In this document: piece after piece, positions 37,850 through 44,194 of the stretch
Position numbering within the stretch: the first letter of the stretch is position 1
Layout: every line of letters begins with the position of its first letter
Source of the DNA: Polynucleobacter sp. MWH-UH23A
Lineage (GTDB): Bacteria; Pseudomonadota; Gammaproteobacteria; Burkholderiales; Burkholderiaceae
Length of the DNA: 64,000 nt
Assembly: GCF_040409805.1 (NCBI RefSeq)
Contig: NZ_CP099572.1
Location: 1,054,001-1,118,000, forward strand
Reading direction: 5' to 3'
Translations under genes and position numbers: made by a program
Notes under the pieces: generated by a model
What the model was told of the DNA's origin: nothing
The model's input: only the letters and a program-made list of their open reading frames with translations
Database searches by the model: none

Positions 37850-38083
37850 TTACTCTGCAGCTTTACGCTTTTTAGGACCACAAGGATTGGCTGGTCCACA
37901 GGGATTGGCCGCCTTTTTCTTTGCTGGTCCACATGGGTTAGCAGACTCCTTTTTAGGACCACAAGGATTTTTTTGCTCGGCACCTGCTGGGGTTGTCGGT
38001 GCATCAGCAGAATGTGCGAATGGAGCTGCTGATAGGCTGGCCAAAGCCAGAGCTAATGCTGCTACGGTAGATTTTTTAGACAT
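37850..38083 (-). CDS. Small secreted Cys-repeat peptide (four NPCGP units)
   Basis: A 77-residue protein with a signal peptide (cleavage after AHS, residue ~26) and then four copies of NPCGP separated by Lys-rich spacers (NPCGPKK, NPCGPAKK, NPCGPA, NPCGPKK). One Cys per repeat with flanking Pro and Gly suggests metal or persulfide binding, or a modified peptide. It sits in the sulfur operon between the YeeE pair and the 208-residue protein. Function not known to me. Confidence 0.75.
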   Translation of the reverse strand: MSKKSTVAALALALASLSAAPFAHSADAPTTPAGAEQKNPCGPKKESANPCGPAKKKAANPCGPANPCGPKKRKAAE

Positions 38084-38101
38084 AGACTTCTCCTTTAAAA
38101 A

Positions 38102-38671
38102 TTAGACTGAAGTTTCGCAACTAGAACTCTTGCATTTCCTTTCCATCCAAGATCCCAGAATAAATACTCCGATTGCTGCGATAACCATCACCACATCGAC
38201 AGATAACGCTGAAACATGAAGGGCGTCTGGCAAAGAATCTGCCTTTGTGTACTCGCCAATCGTTGTTAGGAATTCGATGCCTGGATAAATTCCAGCAAAC
38301 AGTATCGTTCCCAATAGCAATCCAACCAAAAAGATTGCCGCATCAATACGCCCAGACATGAATCCGACAACCGAAGTTCCGGGGCAATAGCCCCCAATTG
38401 CAAATCCAGCGCCCACCAAAGCTCCTCCGATTGCTGCTGCCCCTAGAAACGCTGGAGGGACAAATAGATTGCCCGCATCTACAACACCGACCTTCTCTAA
38501 TACAAGTAGGCCAACTGATGCAAACACGATCGCAGTAAACATCACCTTAAATACAGACCAATCGCTTAAGCGAAATTGCCCTGTTAACTTATTGGGATTG
38601 CCGAAACCGGCACGCTCCAGCACAAAACCAAACCCCATTCCCAAAAGAAGTCCCGATAAAATTTCACTCAT
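38102..38671 (-). CDS. YeeE/YedE family protein 2 (sulfur-compound transport)
   Basis: A 189-residue membrane protein with about five spans. GFVLERAGFGNPNKLTGQF and the Cys-containing GGYCPGTSVVGFMSGR are family hallmarks, the Cys being used for thiosulfate relay in TsuA-type proteins. It pairs with the adjacent YeeE/YedE half (1-nt gap), as in PmpA/PmpB. Substrate is likely thiosulfate or a persulfide species. It is part of a seven-gene minus-strand operon. Confidence 0.88.
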   Translation of the reverse strand: MSEILSGLLLGMGFGFVLERAGFGNPNKLTGQFRLSDWSVFKVMFTAIVFASVGLLVLEKVGVVDAGNLFVPPAFLGAAAIGGALVGAGFAIGGYCPGTSVVGFMSGRIDAAIFLVGLLLGTILFAGIYPGIEFLTTIGEYTKADSLPDALHVSALSVDVVMVIAAIGVFILGSWMERKCKSSSCETSV

Positions 38672-38672
38672 C

Positions 38673-39200
38673 TTATTTTTCCTTTTTCATCAAGCGACTA
38701 GCCAGAAGCCCAACCACAAAGAATGTGACTAAAAAAATAAATCCAGCCAAACTTAGTACTGCTGCCCCAGATAGCCCAAGACCACTAGTACAGCCTGCGG
38801 CAACACGCGCACCAAAACCAGCTAGCAATCCGCCCAGTAGAGCTGTAACAGGACGCTTAGCACCACCTAGGTATTTTTTTCCATCTAATTGAATTTGAAT
38901 TCGCTTGGCTAGAAATGCTGATAAGAGTGCACCGATGGCCACGCCAATTACCTGCCAAGTAATCCAGGCACCCAGCGGATTTCCATCCTCCACCATGCCG
39001 CCCAGATAATCATTAGCGCTAGTTGCAACTGGAGCGGCATGCATCCCAATCCAGGCAGTTAATCTAGTGGTAAACCCAGTAGCCCCAAGACCATGACCAG
39101 TAATAACAAAAGTTGCCAGCAACACCAGTCCTAACAAAATTCCCGCTATAAGGGGGTTCATATATTGCGTCTGCCTAGCCTGTCCGTCTGTTGTTTCCAT
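38673..39200 (-). CDS. YeeE/YedE family protein 1
   Basis: A 175-residue membrane protein, partner half of the YeeE/YedE pair. It has AGCTSGLGLSGAAVLS with a conserved Cys and FLAKRIQIQLDGK between spans. The start is taken at 39200 (METTDG); an upstream start at 39215 is also in frame. It is the first gene of the operon, opposite tsdA, with the palindrome and FNR-type boxes between. Confidence 0.87.
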   Translation of the reverse strand: METTDGQARQTQYMNPLIAGILLGLVLLATFVITGHGLGATGFTTRLTAWIGMHAAPVATSANDYLGGMVEDGNPLGAWITWQVIGVAIGALLSAFLAKRIQIQLDGKKYLGGAKRPVTALLGGLLAGFGARVAAGCTSGLGLSGAAVLSLAGFIFLVTFFVVGLLASRLMKKEK

Positions 39201-39227
39201 AGTAATTGACCTCATTTAAGTCTTTGA

Positions 39228-39249
39228 TAATATATTAAGTTATATATTA
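39228..39249. promoter_or_regulatory. AT-rich inverted repeat, candidate ArsR/BigR-type operator
   Basis: TAATATAT (39228-39235) and ATATATTA (39242-39249) are perfect 8-bp arms around a 6-bp spacer. They lie 28 bp upstream of the YeeE operon start, on the promoter side. ArsR family persulfide sensors bind AT-rich palindromes of this form. Confidence 0.6.
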
Positions 39250-39299
39250 TTAAATGGTTCAACAAAGTCAAGCTTTTTAAAAGGCTCCTGATGAAGAAA

Positions 39300-39313
39300 T
39301 TGATCTAAATCAT
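39300..39313. promoter_or_regulatory. FNR-type box 3, upstream of tsdA
   Basis: TTGATCTAAATCAT matches TTGAT-N4-ATCAA at nine of ten positions. Centre about 88 bp upstream of the tsdA start. Confidence 0.6.
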
Positions 39314-39329
39314 GCAAAAGACACTTTTC

Positions 39330-39343
39330 ATGATTTAGATCAT
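39330..39343. promoter_or_regulatory. FNR-type box 4, upstream of tsdA
   Basis: ATGATTTAGATCAT, eight of ten consensus positions, lies 30 bp from box 3 (three helical turns) and about 58 bp from the tsdA ATG. That is a plausible activator position. Confidence 0.55.
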
Positions 39344-39394
39344 GATGCGTCGAGAGTTAATGACTAGAATTTTTAACCACTATTAGGGTTCCAT

Positions 39395-40357
39395 ATGAAA
39401 TTCCATAAGCTTTTACTGCTACTGCTCATCGCCCCGTTTTTTGCTATCGCACAAACCGACGATCTTGGTAAAAAATATGACGTCGATAGCCTTCCCAATG
39501 ATCACTATGGTCGATTGGTACGCTATGGAAAGCATTTATCCGAAAAAACATTTGAAGTTATTGGTCCCGAGGTTGCTGATAAAAAAATGCGTTATGCAGG
39601 CAATAACCTAGCTTGCACTAACTGCCATCAAGAGGCCGCGACAAAAAAGTTTGCGATGCCATGGGTTGGCGCACAAGCAACATTCCCCCAATACAGAGGG
39701 CGTGAAAATGATGTCAGCACTATTGAAGAACGAGTCAATGGCTGCATGGAGAGGAGCATGAATGGTAAAGCCCTTCCATTTGATAGTCGTGAAATGAAAG
39801 CTTTTGCCACCTACATTCACTTCCTATCTAAAGGCGTTCCAGTAGGCAGCGCCGTAGAGGGCCAGGGTTTGCCAAAATACACCCCTCCAGATAGAGCATC
39901 TAATCCAGCCTTGGGCGAGAAGGTATATGCCGAAAAATGCGCCGCATGTCATGGCCAAGATGGTGCTGGTCTGAGGAACGGGAAAGCAGGAGAAACAAAA
40001 GGCTATACATTTCCACCATTATGGGGGAAAGATACTTTTAATAACGGCGCCGGTATGAACCGTTTACTAACGGCGGCAGCATTCATAAAAACTAATATGC
40101 CCCTCGGCACATCACATGGTCAGCCACTGCTATCAGATGACCAAGCTTATGATGTAGCTGGTTATATCCTAAGTAAGCCACGTCCAGTCAAATCGAATTT
40201 GGATAAAGATTTTCCTGCTCGCTGGAATAAGCCAGTGGATGCTGCATTCCCTCCTTATGTAGATGGTGCCTCTGCTGAGCAACATAAGTACGGCCCATTC
40301 CAACCATTAATAGAAAATATGAAGCGTTTGAAACCTGTTTTAGATAAAGGTGTGTAG
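39395..40357 (+). CDS. tsdA: Dihaem thiosulfate dehydrogenase, TsdA-like
   Basis: A 320-residue periplasmic dihaem cytochrome. Signal peptide residues 1-19. Haem 1 motif CTNCH (Cys74, Cys77, His78) and haem 2 CAACHG (Cys182, Cys185, His186). The conserved segment NGCMERSMNG contains Cys117, which fits the unusual Cys axial ligand of TsdA. The enzyme joins two thiosulfates into tetrathionate, releasing two electrons. The next gene encodes a HiPIP, a known partner in some TsdA organisms. It is divergent from the YeeE/rhodanese operon. Confidence 0.85.
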   Translation: MKFHKLLLLLLIAPFFAIAQTDDLGKKYDVDSLPNDHYGRLVRYGKHLSEKTFEVIGPEVADKKMRYAGNNLACTNCHQEAATKKFAMPWVGAQATFPQYRGRENDVSTIEERVNGCMERSMNGKALPFDSREMKAFATYIHFLSKGVPVGSAVEGQGLPKYTPPDRASNPALGEKVYAEKCAACHGQDGAGLRNGKAGETKGYTFPPLWGKDTFNNGAGMNRLLTAAAFIKTNMPLGTSHGQPLLSDDQAYDVAGYILSKPRPVKSNLDKDFPARWNKPVDAAFPPYVDGASAEQHKYGPFQPLIENMKRLKPVLDKGV

Positions 40358-40435
40358 AGTTAGCCGAGATCAGAAATAATTGCGCAACCTTTTTATTTGA
40401 ATTAATTTATTTTTCACACTTAACCTGGAGTCCAT

Positions 40436-40744
40436 ATGAAAACTACTCGTCGTCAATTTATGATTTTGTCCGCTGCTAGTGCCTGCACTTTGGCATTGAA
40501 CGGCAAGGTTCAAGCTCAAGCTATGGTTGCTGAGACCGATCCGCAAGCTGCTGCATTAGGCTATAAGGCAGATGCATCCAAGGTAGATAAGGCAAAGTAC
40601 GCTAAGTATGCTGCTGGTCAGCAATGCGGTAACTGCGCATTATTCCAGGGCAAAGCTGATGCTGCTGCTGGCGGCTGCTCTTTGTTTGCCGGTAAACAAG
40701 TTGCTAGTAAAGGTTGGTGCTCTGCTTACGCAAAAAAAGCTTAA
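40436..40744 (+). CDS. High-potential iron-sulfur protein (HiPIP)
   Basis: A 102-residue periplasmic electron carrier. A Tat signal (TTRRQFMILSAAS) precedes the mature domain. Four Cys in the pattern C64-x2-C67-x13-C81-x13-C95 bind the [4Fe-4S] cluster, and the last runs in KGWCSAYAKK. It probably accepts electrons from TsdA. It follows tsdA by 78 bp with its own ribosome-binding site (CTGGAG). Confidence 0.92.
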   Translation: MKTTRRQFMILSAASACTLALNGKVQAQAMVAETDPQAAALGYKADASKVDKAKYAKYAAGQQCGNCALFQGKADAAAGGCSLFAGKQVASKGWCSAYAKKA

Positions 40745-40792
40745 TATTTAGCTCAAAATCCGGTACACAGATTCGAACTTTGCACCAAAATG

Positions 40793-40813
40793 CAATCGCA
40801 CAGTCAATCGCAC
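40793..40813 (+). repeat. Tandem CAATCGCAC pair (12-bp period)
   Basis: CAATCGCAC at 40793-40801 and 40805-40813. A single further copy is at 29818-29826, near the left tRNA-Lys-like scar. Spaced by about one helical turn, as integrase arm sites often are. Confidence 0.45.
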
Positions 40814-40872
40814 GTTCATATTTTGGTCGCTTAAAGCCATATGTTATATAGGGTTTTGAAGACCCACGACTT

Positions 40873-40919
40873 CTTTTAATCCGTTGGTCGCAAGTTCGAA
40901 TCTCGCCCGACCCACCATA
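40873..40919 (+). pseudogene. Degenerate tRNA-Lys-like 3' half (copy B)
   Basis: The same segment as 29660-29706 (5 mismatches in 47), ending in CGACCCACCA. The T-stem GCAAG/CTCGC has one mismatch. No 5' half exists, so this is an attachment scar. Confidence 0.7.
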
Positions 40920-40922
40920 AAT

Positions 40923-40950
40923 AAAGGGCTTCAGCGTTGAAGCCCTTTTT
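40923..40950 (+). terminator. Terminator behind the tRNA-Lys-like scar
   Basis: AAAGGGCTTCA, loop GCG, TTGAAGCCCTTTTT: an 11-bp stem and T-run. Probably the original tRNA terminator carried with the scar; it would also stop transcripts from tsdA-HiPIP. Confidence 0.8.
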
Positions 40951-40961
40951 CTTTTGCTAGT

Positions 40962-40980
40962 GGGCTAACACCGGGCTAAC
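40962..40980 (+). repeat. Tandem GGGCTAAC pair (11-bp period)
   Basis: GGGCTAAC at 40962-40969 and 40973-40980, just beyond the terminator of the tRNA-Lys-like scar. Candidate integrase arm-type sites of a former element. Confidence 0.45.
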
Positions 40981-41082
40981 TTTTTTCATTAAGAGCCATT
41001 AATCCTGATTAAGCTTTTAAAGCGAACTAATTGCGTAATTTTTGGTTAAGCCAAATGAAAAACCATTCAAGGGAGATTTTTT

Positions 41083-41128
41083 TAGTGGCCCGGGGTGGAA
41101 CCGACCAGGGTCTAGGATACCTGACTCT
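41083..41128 (-). repeat. T-arm-like junction repeat, copy 2
   Basis: Aligns with 29871-29901 (4 mismatches in 31 over 41098-41128). On the minus strand it reads GGTTCCACCCCGGGCCACTA at the end, like a decayed tRNA 3' end with GGGCC acceptor. The parent tRNA is uncertain. Confidence 0.5.
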
Positions 41129-41153
41129 AACTATAAGCTTTAGGGCTGCCTCA

Positions 41154-41180
41154 GCGTTACTTAAAGTAGCACTCAAAAAT
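41154..41180 (+). repeat. CGTTACTTAAAGTAAC-type intergenic repeat, copy 1
   Basis: CGTTACTTAAAGTAGCACTC with an A-run after it. Related copies at 45190, 45341 and 56536, all in the same orientation. Here, and at 45190, it is followed by a hairpin terminator and a tRNA-Ile-like 3' end on the other strand. Confidence 0.65.
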
Positions 41181-41203
41181 ACCAACCCGAAAGTTGGTAT
41201 TTT
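41176..41203. terminator. Hairpin terminator beside tRNA-Ile scar
   Basis: AAAATACCAAC, loop CCGAAA, GTTGGTATTTT. It serves the minus-strand direction (after the tRNA-Ile fragment and mgtC) and could also work on the plus strand. Confidence 0.7.
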
Positions 41204-41209
41204 CATTTC

Positions 41210-41249
41210 TGGTGGGCCCACCAGGACTTGAACCTGGGACCAAAGGATT
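41210..41249 (-). pseudogene. tRNA-Ile(CAU) 3' exon remnant
   Basis: The minus strand reads AATCC, then a perfect T-arm CCAGG-TTCAAGT-CCTGG, an acceptor strand GGGCCC, discriminator A and CCA. It begins exactly where a group I intron in the anticodon loop would end. The 5' half of the tRNA is absent. Confidence 0.75.
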
Positions 41250-41345
41250 CCGGTTTGTGTAATTTTCATTACTCCCTGGACTATGCCTTCATCATATCAA
41301 TTGCTCGACTTTGATGGGTGCCGTCTAGTCTCAAGACCCCCTTAA
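41250..41345 (-). other. 3' part of a group I intron (Azoarcus tRNA-Ile type)
   Basis: The minus strand contains, in order, GAGACTAGACGGCACCCA, then GAAGGCATAGTCCAGGGAGT, then a P9-like hairpin GTAAT-GAAA-ATTAC and the end ACACAAACCGG with the terminal G next to the exon. From memory these blocks match the Azoarcus tRNA-Ile group I ribozyme nearly letter for letter. The 5' half (P1-P5, P4-P6) is missing because the mgtC gene begins there, so this fragment cannot splice in cis. Confidence 0.78.
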
Positions 41346-41373
41346 AGAACATCATCTACACAATTGGCATAAG

Positions 41374-42093
41374 TTATTCACCGGCAGGAGCAATTTCAAA
41401 ATGCCTTACATCCTTAGCAACGCTTAAGTATTCAGCCAATTTTGTTAAATTATTAGCATCACTGGTCCGTATCGTCATGCGGTATTCAAAGGTGGTGCCA
41501 TCATTAGCAATCCGATAGCTCACCCCTTCAAGTCTAAATCCATGCTCACGCAAAAAATCCTTAATAGTGTCCTGACTGGGCACACAATTTCGATCGTATG
41601 TAATGGTGTTGTTAGCATAGTAATGGGATGGAATTTTGGCTTCGATCCAACGAAACAAAGACAAGGTAACAAGCACAAGAGCAGTGGCGAGGATTGCTGG
41701 GTAATAAAACCCAATGCCAACCAATATTCCTATTGCAGCTGTAATCCAAATAGAAGCGGCAGTGGTAAGACCACGAACGTTTAGACCTTCTTTAAAAATT
41801 ACCCCAGCCCCCAAAAAACCAATGCCCGTCATAATGCCTTGAGCCATTCGGGTTGGGTCAGTTCGAAATAGCTCGGTATCAGCCTGCGGTATCCAGCTTG
41901 TTTGAAATGCCGTTACAGTCATCAGTAGTGCAGAAGCCAGACAAACCAAAGCATGCGTTCTAAATCCTGCCGGCCGACCATGCAAGCTTCTCTCCATACC
42001 AATAAGGCCACCAGCTAACATTGCAGCTAATAAATGCGCCGTAATCACCATTGAGGTTGAACTCAGAAAATGCATGTTTTTACTGAACTCCAT
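41374..42093 (-). CDS. MgtC/SapB family membrane protein
   Basis: A 239-residue protein. The N-terminal five-span MgtC domain has GLIGMERSLHGRPAGFRTHALVCLASALLM (conserved Arg and Cys), TGIGFLGAGVIFKEG and LTTAASIWITAAIG. The C-terminal ~90 residues are an ACT-like cytosolic domain. Its start overlaps the end of phnA1 by 14 nt, so it is in the GntR-phnA1-mgtC operon. MgtC proteins affect phosphate and membrane-potential homeostasis in other bacteria. Coupling to Pi release is an inference. Confidence 0.88.
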   Translation of the reverse strand: MEFSKNMHFLSSTSMVITAHLLAAMLAGGLIGMERSLHGRPAGFRTHALVCLASALLMTVTAFQTSWIPQADTELFRTDPTRMAQGIMTGIGFLGAGVIFKEGLNVRGLTTAASIWITAAIGILVGIGFYYPAILATALVLVTLSLFRWIEAKIPSHYYANNTITYDRNCVPSQDTIKDFLREHGFRLEGVSYRIANDGTTFEYRMTIRTSDANNLTKLAEYLSVAKDVRHFEIAPAGE

Positions 42094-43345
42094 TTAAGGC
42101 ATAGTCAAAGATCTCGTAGCTCTTTAAAGTTCCAGAAGCTGCTTTTAATTTATATGCATTATTCATGGGCTTATTAATGATGATAGGCACCTTTGCCTCG
42201 GACGTTCCACCATGTGTTCTCAAACGATGACCTTCTAGACCCTTCAAGTCATGATTGGCTGCTGATGAGCCAATACAAACATCAGCTCTTGAGACCACCA
42301 CTACATCCGCCTCTCGATCGGCCGGCAATTCAAAAAGCTTGCAGGCGCTATCTTTATCGAGCACTTGCTCAATTCCATCTACCCCGGCGATTGCTTCCAT
42401 AATTTGCTTTGGGCTCGCCTTACCTCTACACCACACCCTTACAAATCCACCTAATGCACCATGATGCCCAACATAAGCATCTGTAATAGGGCAAATAACT
42501 TGTGCATCACCTTTACCGAATTTGGCATCTAGAATATCTTGCAACCAAATTACATTAGGCTTACCAGCATCATTGGATTTGTCATTCATGCCATGATCGG
42601 CAGTCAAGGCAATCGTTGCGCCCAATGCGGCTAATTCCCCAAAACATTCATCTATTTGCTCATAAAAGATCCTTGCACCACTCTCATTCGGAGCAAATTT
42701 ATGCTGCACCCAATCGGTTAAGGACAAATACATCAGATCTGGACGATCACGCTTCAATAACTGAATTCCGGCCTTAAGAACAAATAAAGACAAATCCATG
42801 GAGTATATATCGGGCTGTGGCATTCCCACTAAATCGAGTACATTTTCAATTCCGTTTTCAGCCATGGTGCAACTGCCAGAAAACTCTGAAGAAAAGGAGA
42901 TGCTGCCATTGGTCAGATCCAAATTTTTGCCAAGCTGCTTACGTAATTTATCTTTGGCGGTAATTGAAACCACTTTGGCGCCAGCCTGGGCAAACTTAGA
43001 CAAAATCGTATCGCCCCGCAATAAATCAGGGCCAGTCATGACAACCGGCTCCCAAGTCTTGGTATCAAGATAATAATTACCTGAAATGCCATGCTTAGAT
43101 GCCGGCGTACCAGTAATAATCGACATATTGTTAGGACAGGTAAAGCTAGGCATAGTGCCATCAGCAATAACACTAAAACCTTCTTGAATAAACTTGGCAA
43201 TATTGGGTATGCAGCCTTCGGCTAAAAATTGCTTTAGGTATGCGGGGTCTCCTCCATCAATACATACCACTACCGTTGGCGCTGTTGGCCAAGCATATTT
43301 TTTATTATTCACTTCGACTGGTTTATGCATAGTGGATTGACTCAT
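42080..43345 (-). CDS. phnA: Phosphonoacetate hydrolase, paralogue 1
   Basis: A 421-residue alkaline-phosphatase-superfamily enzyme that splits phosphonoacetate into acetate and phosphate. Metal and nucleophile residues are visible: Asp30 in VCIDGGDP, Thr69 in PSFTCPNN, ALTADHGMND (Asp and His) and the late His in HRLRTHGGT. It is about half identical by eye to the second copy at 46870. It is coupled to the GntR gene (ATGA overlap) and to mgtC. This is not the unrelated E. coli PhnA protein. Confidence 0.9.
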   Translation of the reverse strand: MSQSTMHKPVEVNNKKYAWPTAPTVVVCIDGGDPAYLKQFLAEGCIPNIAKFIQEGFSVIADGTMPSFTCPNNMSIITGTPASKHGISGNYYLDTKTWEPVVMTGPDLLRGDTILSKFAQAGAKVVSITAKDKLRKQLGKNLDLTNGSISFSSEFSGSCTMAENGIENVLDLVGMPQPDIYSMDLSLFVLKAGIQLLKRDRPDLMYLSLTDWVQHKFAPNESGARIFYEQIDECFGELAALGATIALTADHGMNDKSNDAGKPNVIWLQDILDAKFGKGDAQVICPITDAYVGHHGALGGFVRVWCRGKASPKQIMEAIAGVDGIEQVLDKDSACKLFELPADREADVVVVSRADVCIGSSAANHDLKGLEGHRLRTHGGTSEAKVPIIINKPMNNAYKLKAASGTLKSYEIFDYALNGVQ

Positions 43346-44061
43346 TTTTGCCTCTTTTCATTATTTTCTTTAAGCACTTCATACAAACGTTTCTTACTAT
43401 CCATGACGTGATCAAACAGCAGTTTCTCAGCTACAAGAGCATCCCTTGCTTCAATCGCCTTCACAATTTGCTCGTGATTTTTTGTGGAGATCTGAATATT
43501 AGAAATATTCTTTTCTAAAGTAGCCCTACGGAATAAAGTCAGTTCGTTGGTAACACGACGATAGTTCATGACCAATGCTGGGTTATGGGCAGCTAATGCT
43601 AAGATTTCGTGAAAGGCAATGTTTAAGGGGAAATAGGCAACAACATCATTTTTAGCTGCTGCTAATTTCATCTCCTTAATAATTTCCTTTAATTTTTTTA
43701 GCTGTTGTTTGGTAATGCGCTCTGCCGCCAATCTACCAATAAGTCCATCTAAGGCGGCGCGAACTTCATATATATGGCCTGCTTCATCTACAGAAATTTG
43801 ACGCACCGACATACCGCGATTTTTTTCATTCACCACTAAGCCGGCTTGCTCTAATGATCGCAATGCTTCACGCACGGGCCCTCTAGAGACTCTTAATTGA
43901 TTAGCAATCCCCGCCTCAGTGAGCTTTTCGCCAGATGCGAGTTCCCCAGAGATGATTTGCCGTTCGATTTCACGTTCAACCAAATTACTCAGGGAATGCT
44001 CCCGCAATAGCTCCAAAGCACTTTGTTGTGTGCCTGAACCAATATTTTCCTCTGTTTTCAT
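43342..44061 (-). CDS. GntR family (FCD) regulator of the phosphonoacetate unit
   Basis: A 239-residue FadR-type regulator with HTH TEAGIANQLRVSRGPVREALRSLEQAGLV and an FCD domain. I start it at 44061, after AAGGG. A longer frame to 44121 would run through the operator-like palindrome at 44107-44126. It is the first gene of a three-gene operon with phnA1 and mgtC and is divergent from a Bug-type binding protein. Likely effector: phosphonoacetate or a product, by context only. Confidence 0.85.
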   Translation of the reverse strand: MKTEENIGSGTQQSALELLREHSLSNLVEREIERQIISGELASGEKLTEAGIANQLRVSRGPVREALRSLEQAGLVVNEKNRGMSVRQISVDEAGHIYEVRAALDGLIGRLAAERITKQQLKKLKEIIKEMKLAAAKNDVVAYFPLNIAFHEILALAAHNPALVMNYRRVTNELTLFRRATLEKNISNIQISTKNHEQIVKAIEARDALVAEKLLFDHVMDSKKRLYEVLKENNEKRQK

Positions 44062-44106
44062 CGCATTTTTGCCCTTAATCCGTTGACCCATTACATCATT
44101 TATATG

Positions 44107-44126
44107 GTAGATTGTCAACAATCTAC
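44107..44126. promoter_or_regulatory. 20-bp inverted repeat, candidate GntR operator
   Basis: GTAGATTGT and ACAATCTAC are perfect 9-bp arms around CA. They lie between the GntR gene (46 bp) and the Bug gene (69 bp), placed to control both directions. Confidence 0.7.
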
Positions 44127-44194
44127 AAAATAAGTATCATTAATCAAACTGTCACATACGGCTGTTAGCCTCAAAAATTTATTGGGAGATTGGG

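Larger units (their letters stand above)
40745..41373. other. Module junction with several tRNA-derived scars
   Basis: No credible gene. In order: tandem CAATCGCAC (40793, 40805), tRNA-Lys-like 3' half (40873-40919), hairpin terminator (40923-40950), tandem GGGCTAAC (40962, 40973), T-arm-like repeat (41083-41128), the CGTTACTTAAAGTAAC motif (41154), a second terminator (41176-41203), a tRNA-Ile 3' exon (41210-41249) and a group I intron 3' portion (41250-41345). Frames on both strands here only traverse these elements. Confidence 0.7.

Noticed and set aside
41027-41269. Overlapping 80- and 66-codon frames on both strands near 41.1 kb
   Set aside because: They traverse the tRNA-derived scars and a terminator, so they are not coding.
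41210-41345. Functional intron-containing tRNA-Ile gene
   Set aside because: Upstream on the minus strand lies the mgtC coding sequence, so the 5' exon and intron 5' half cannot be present.
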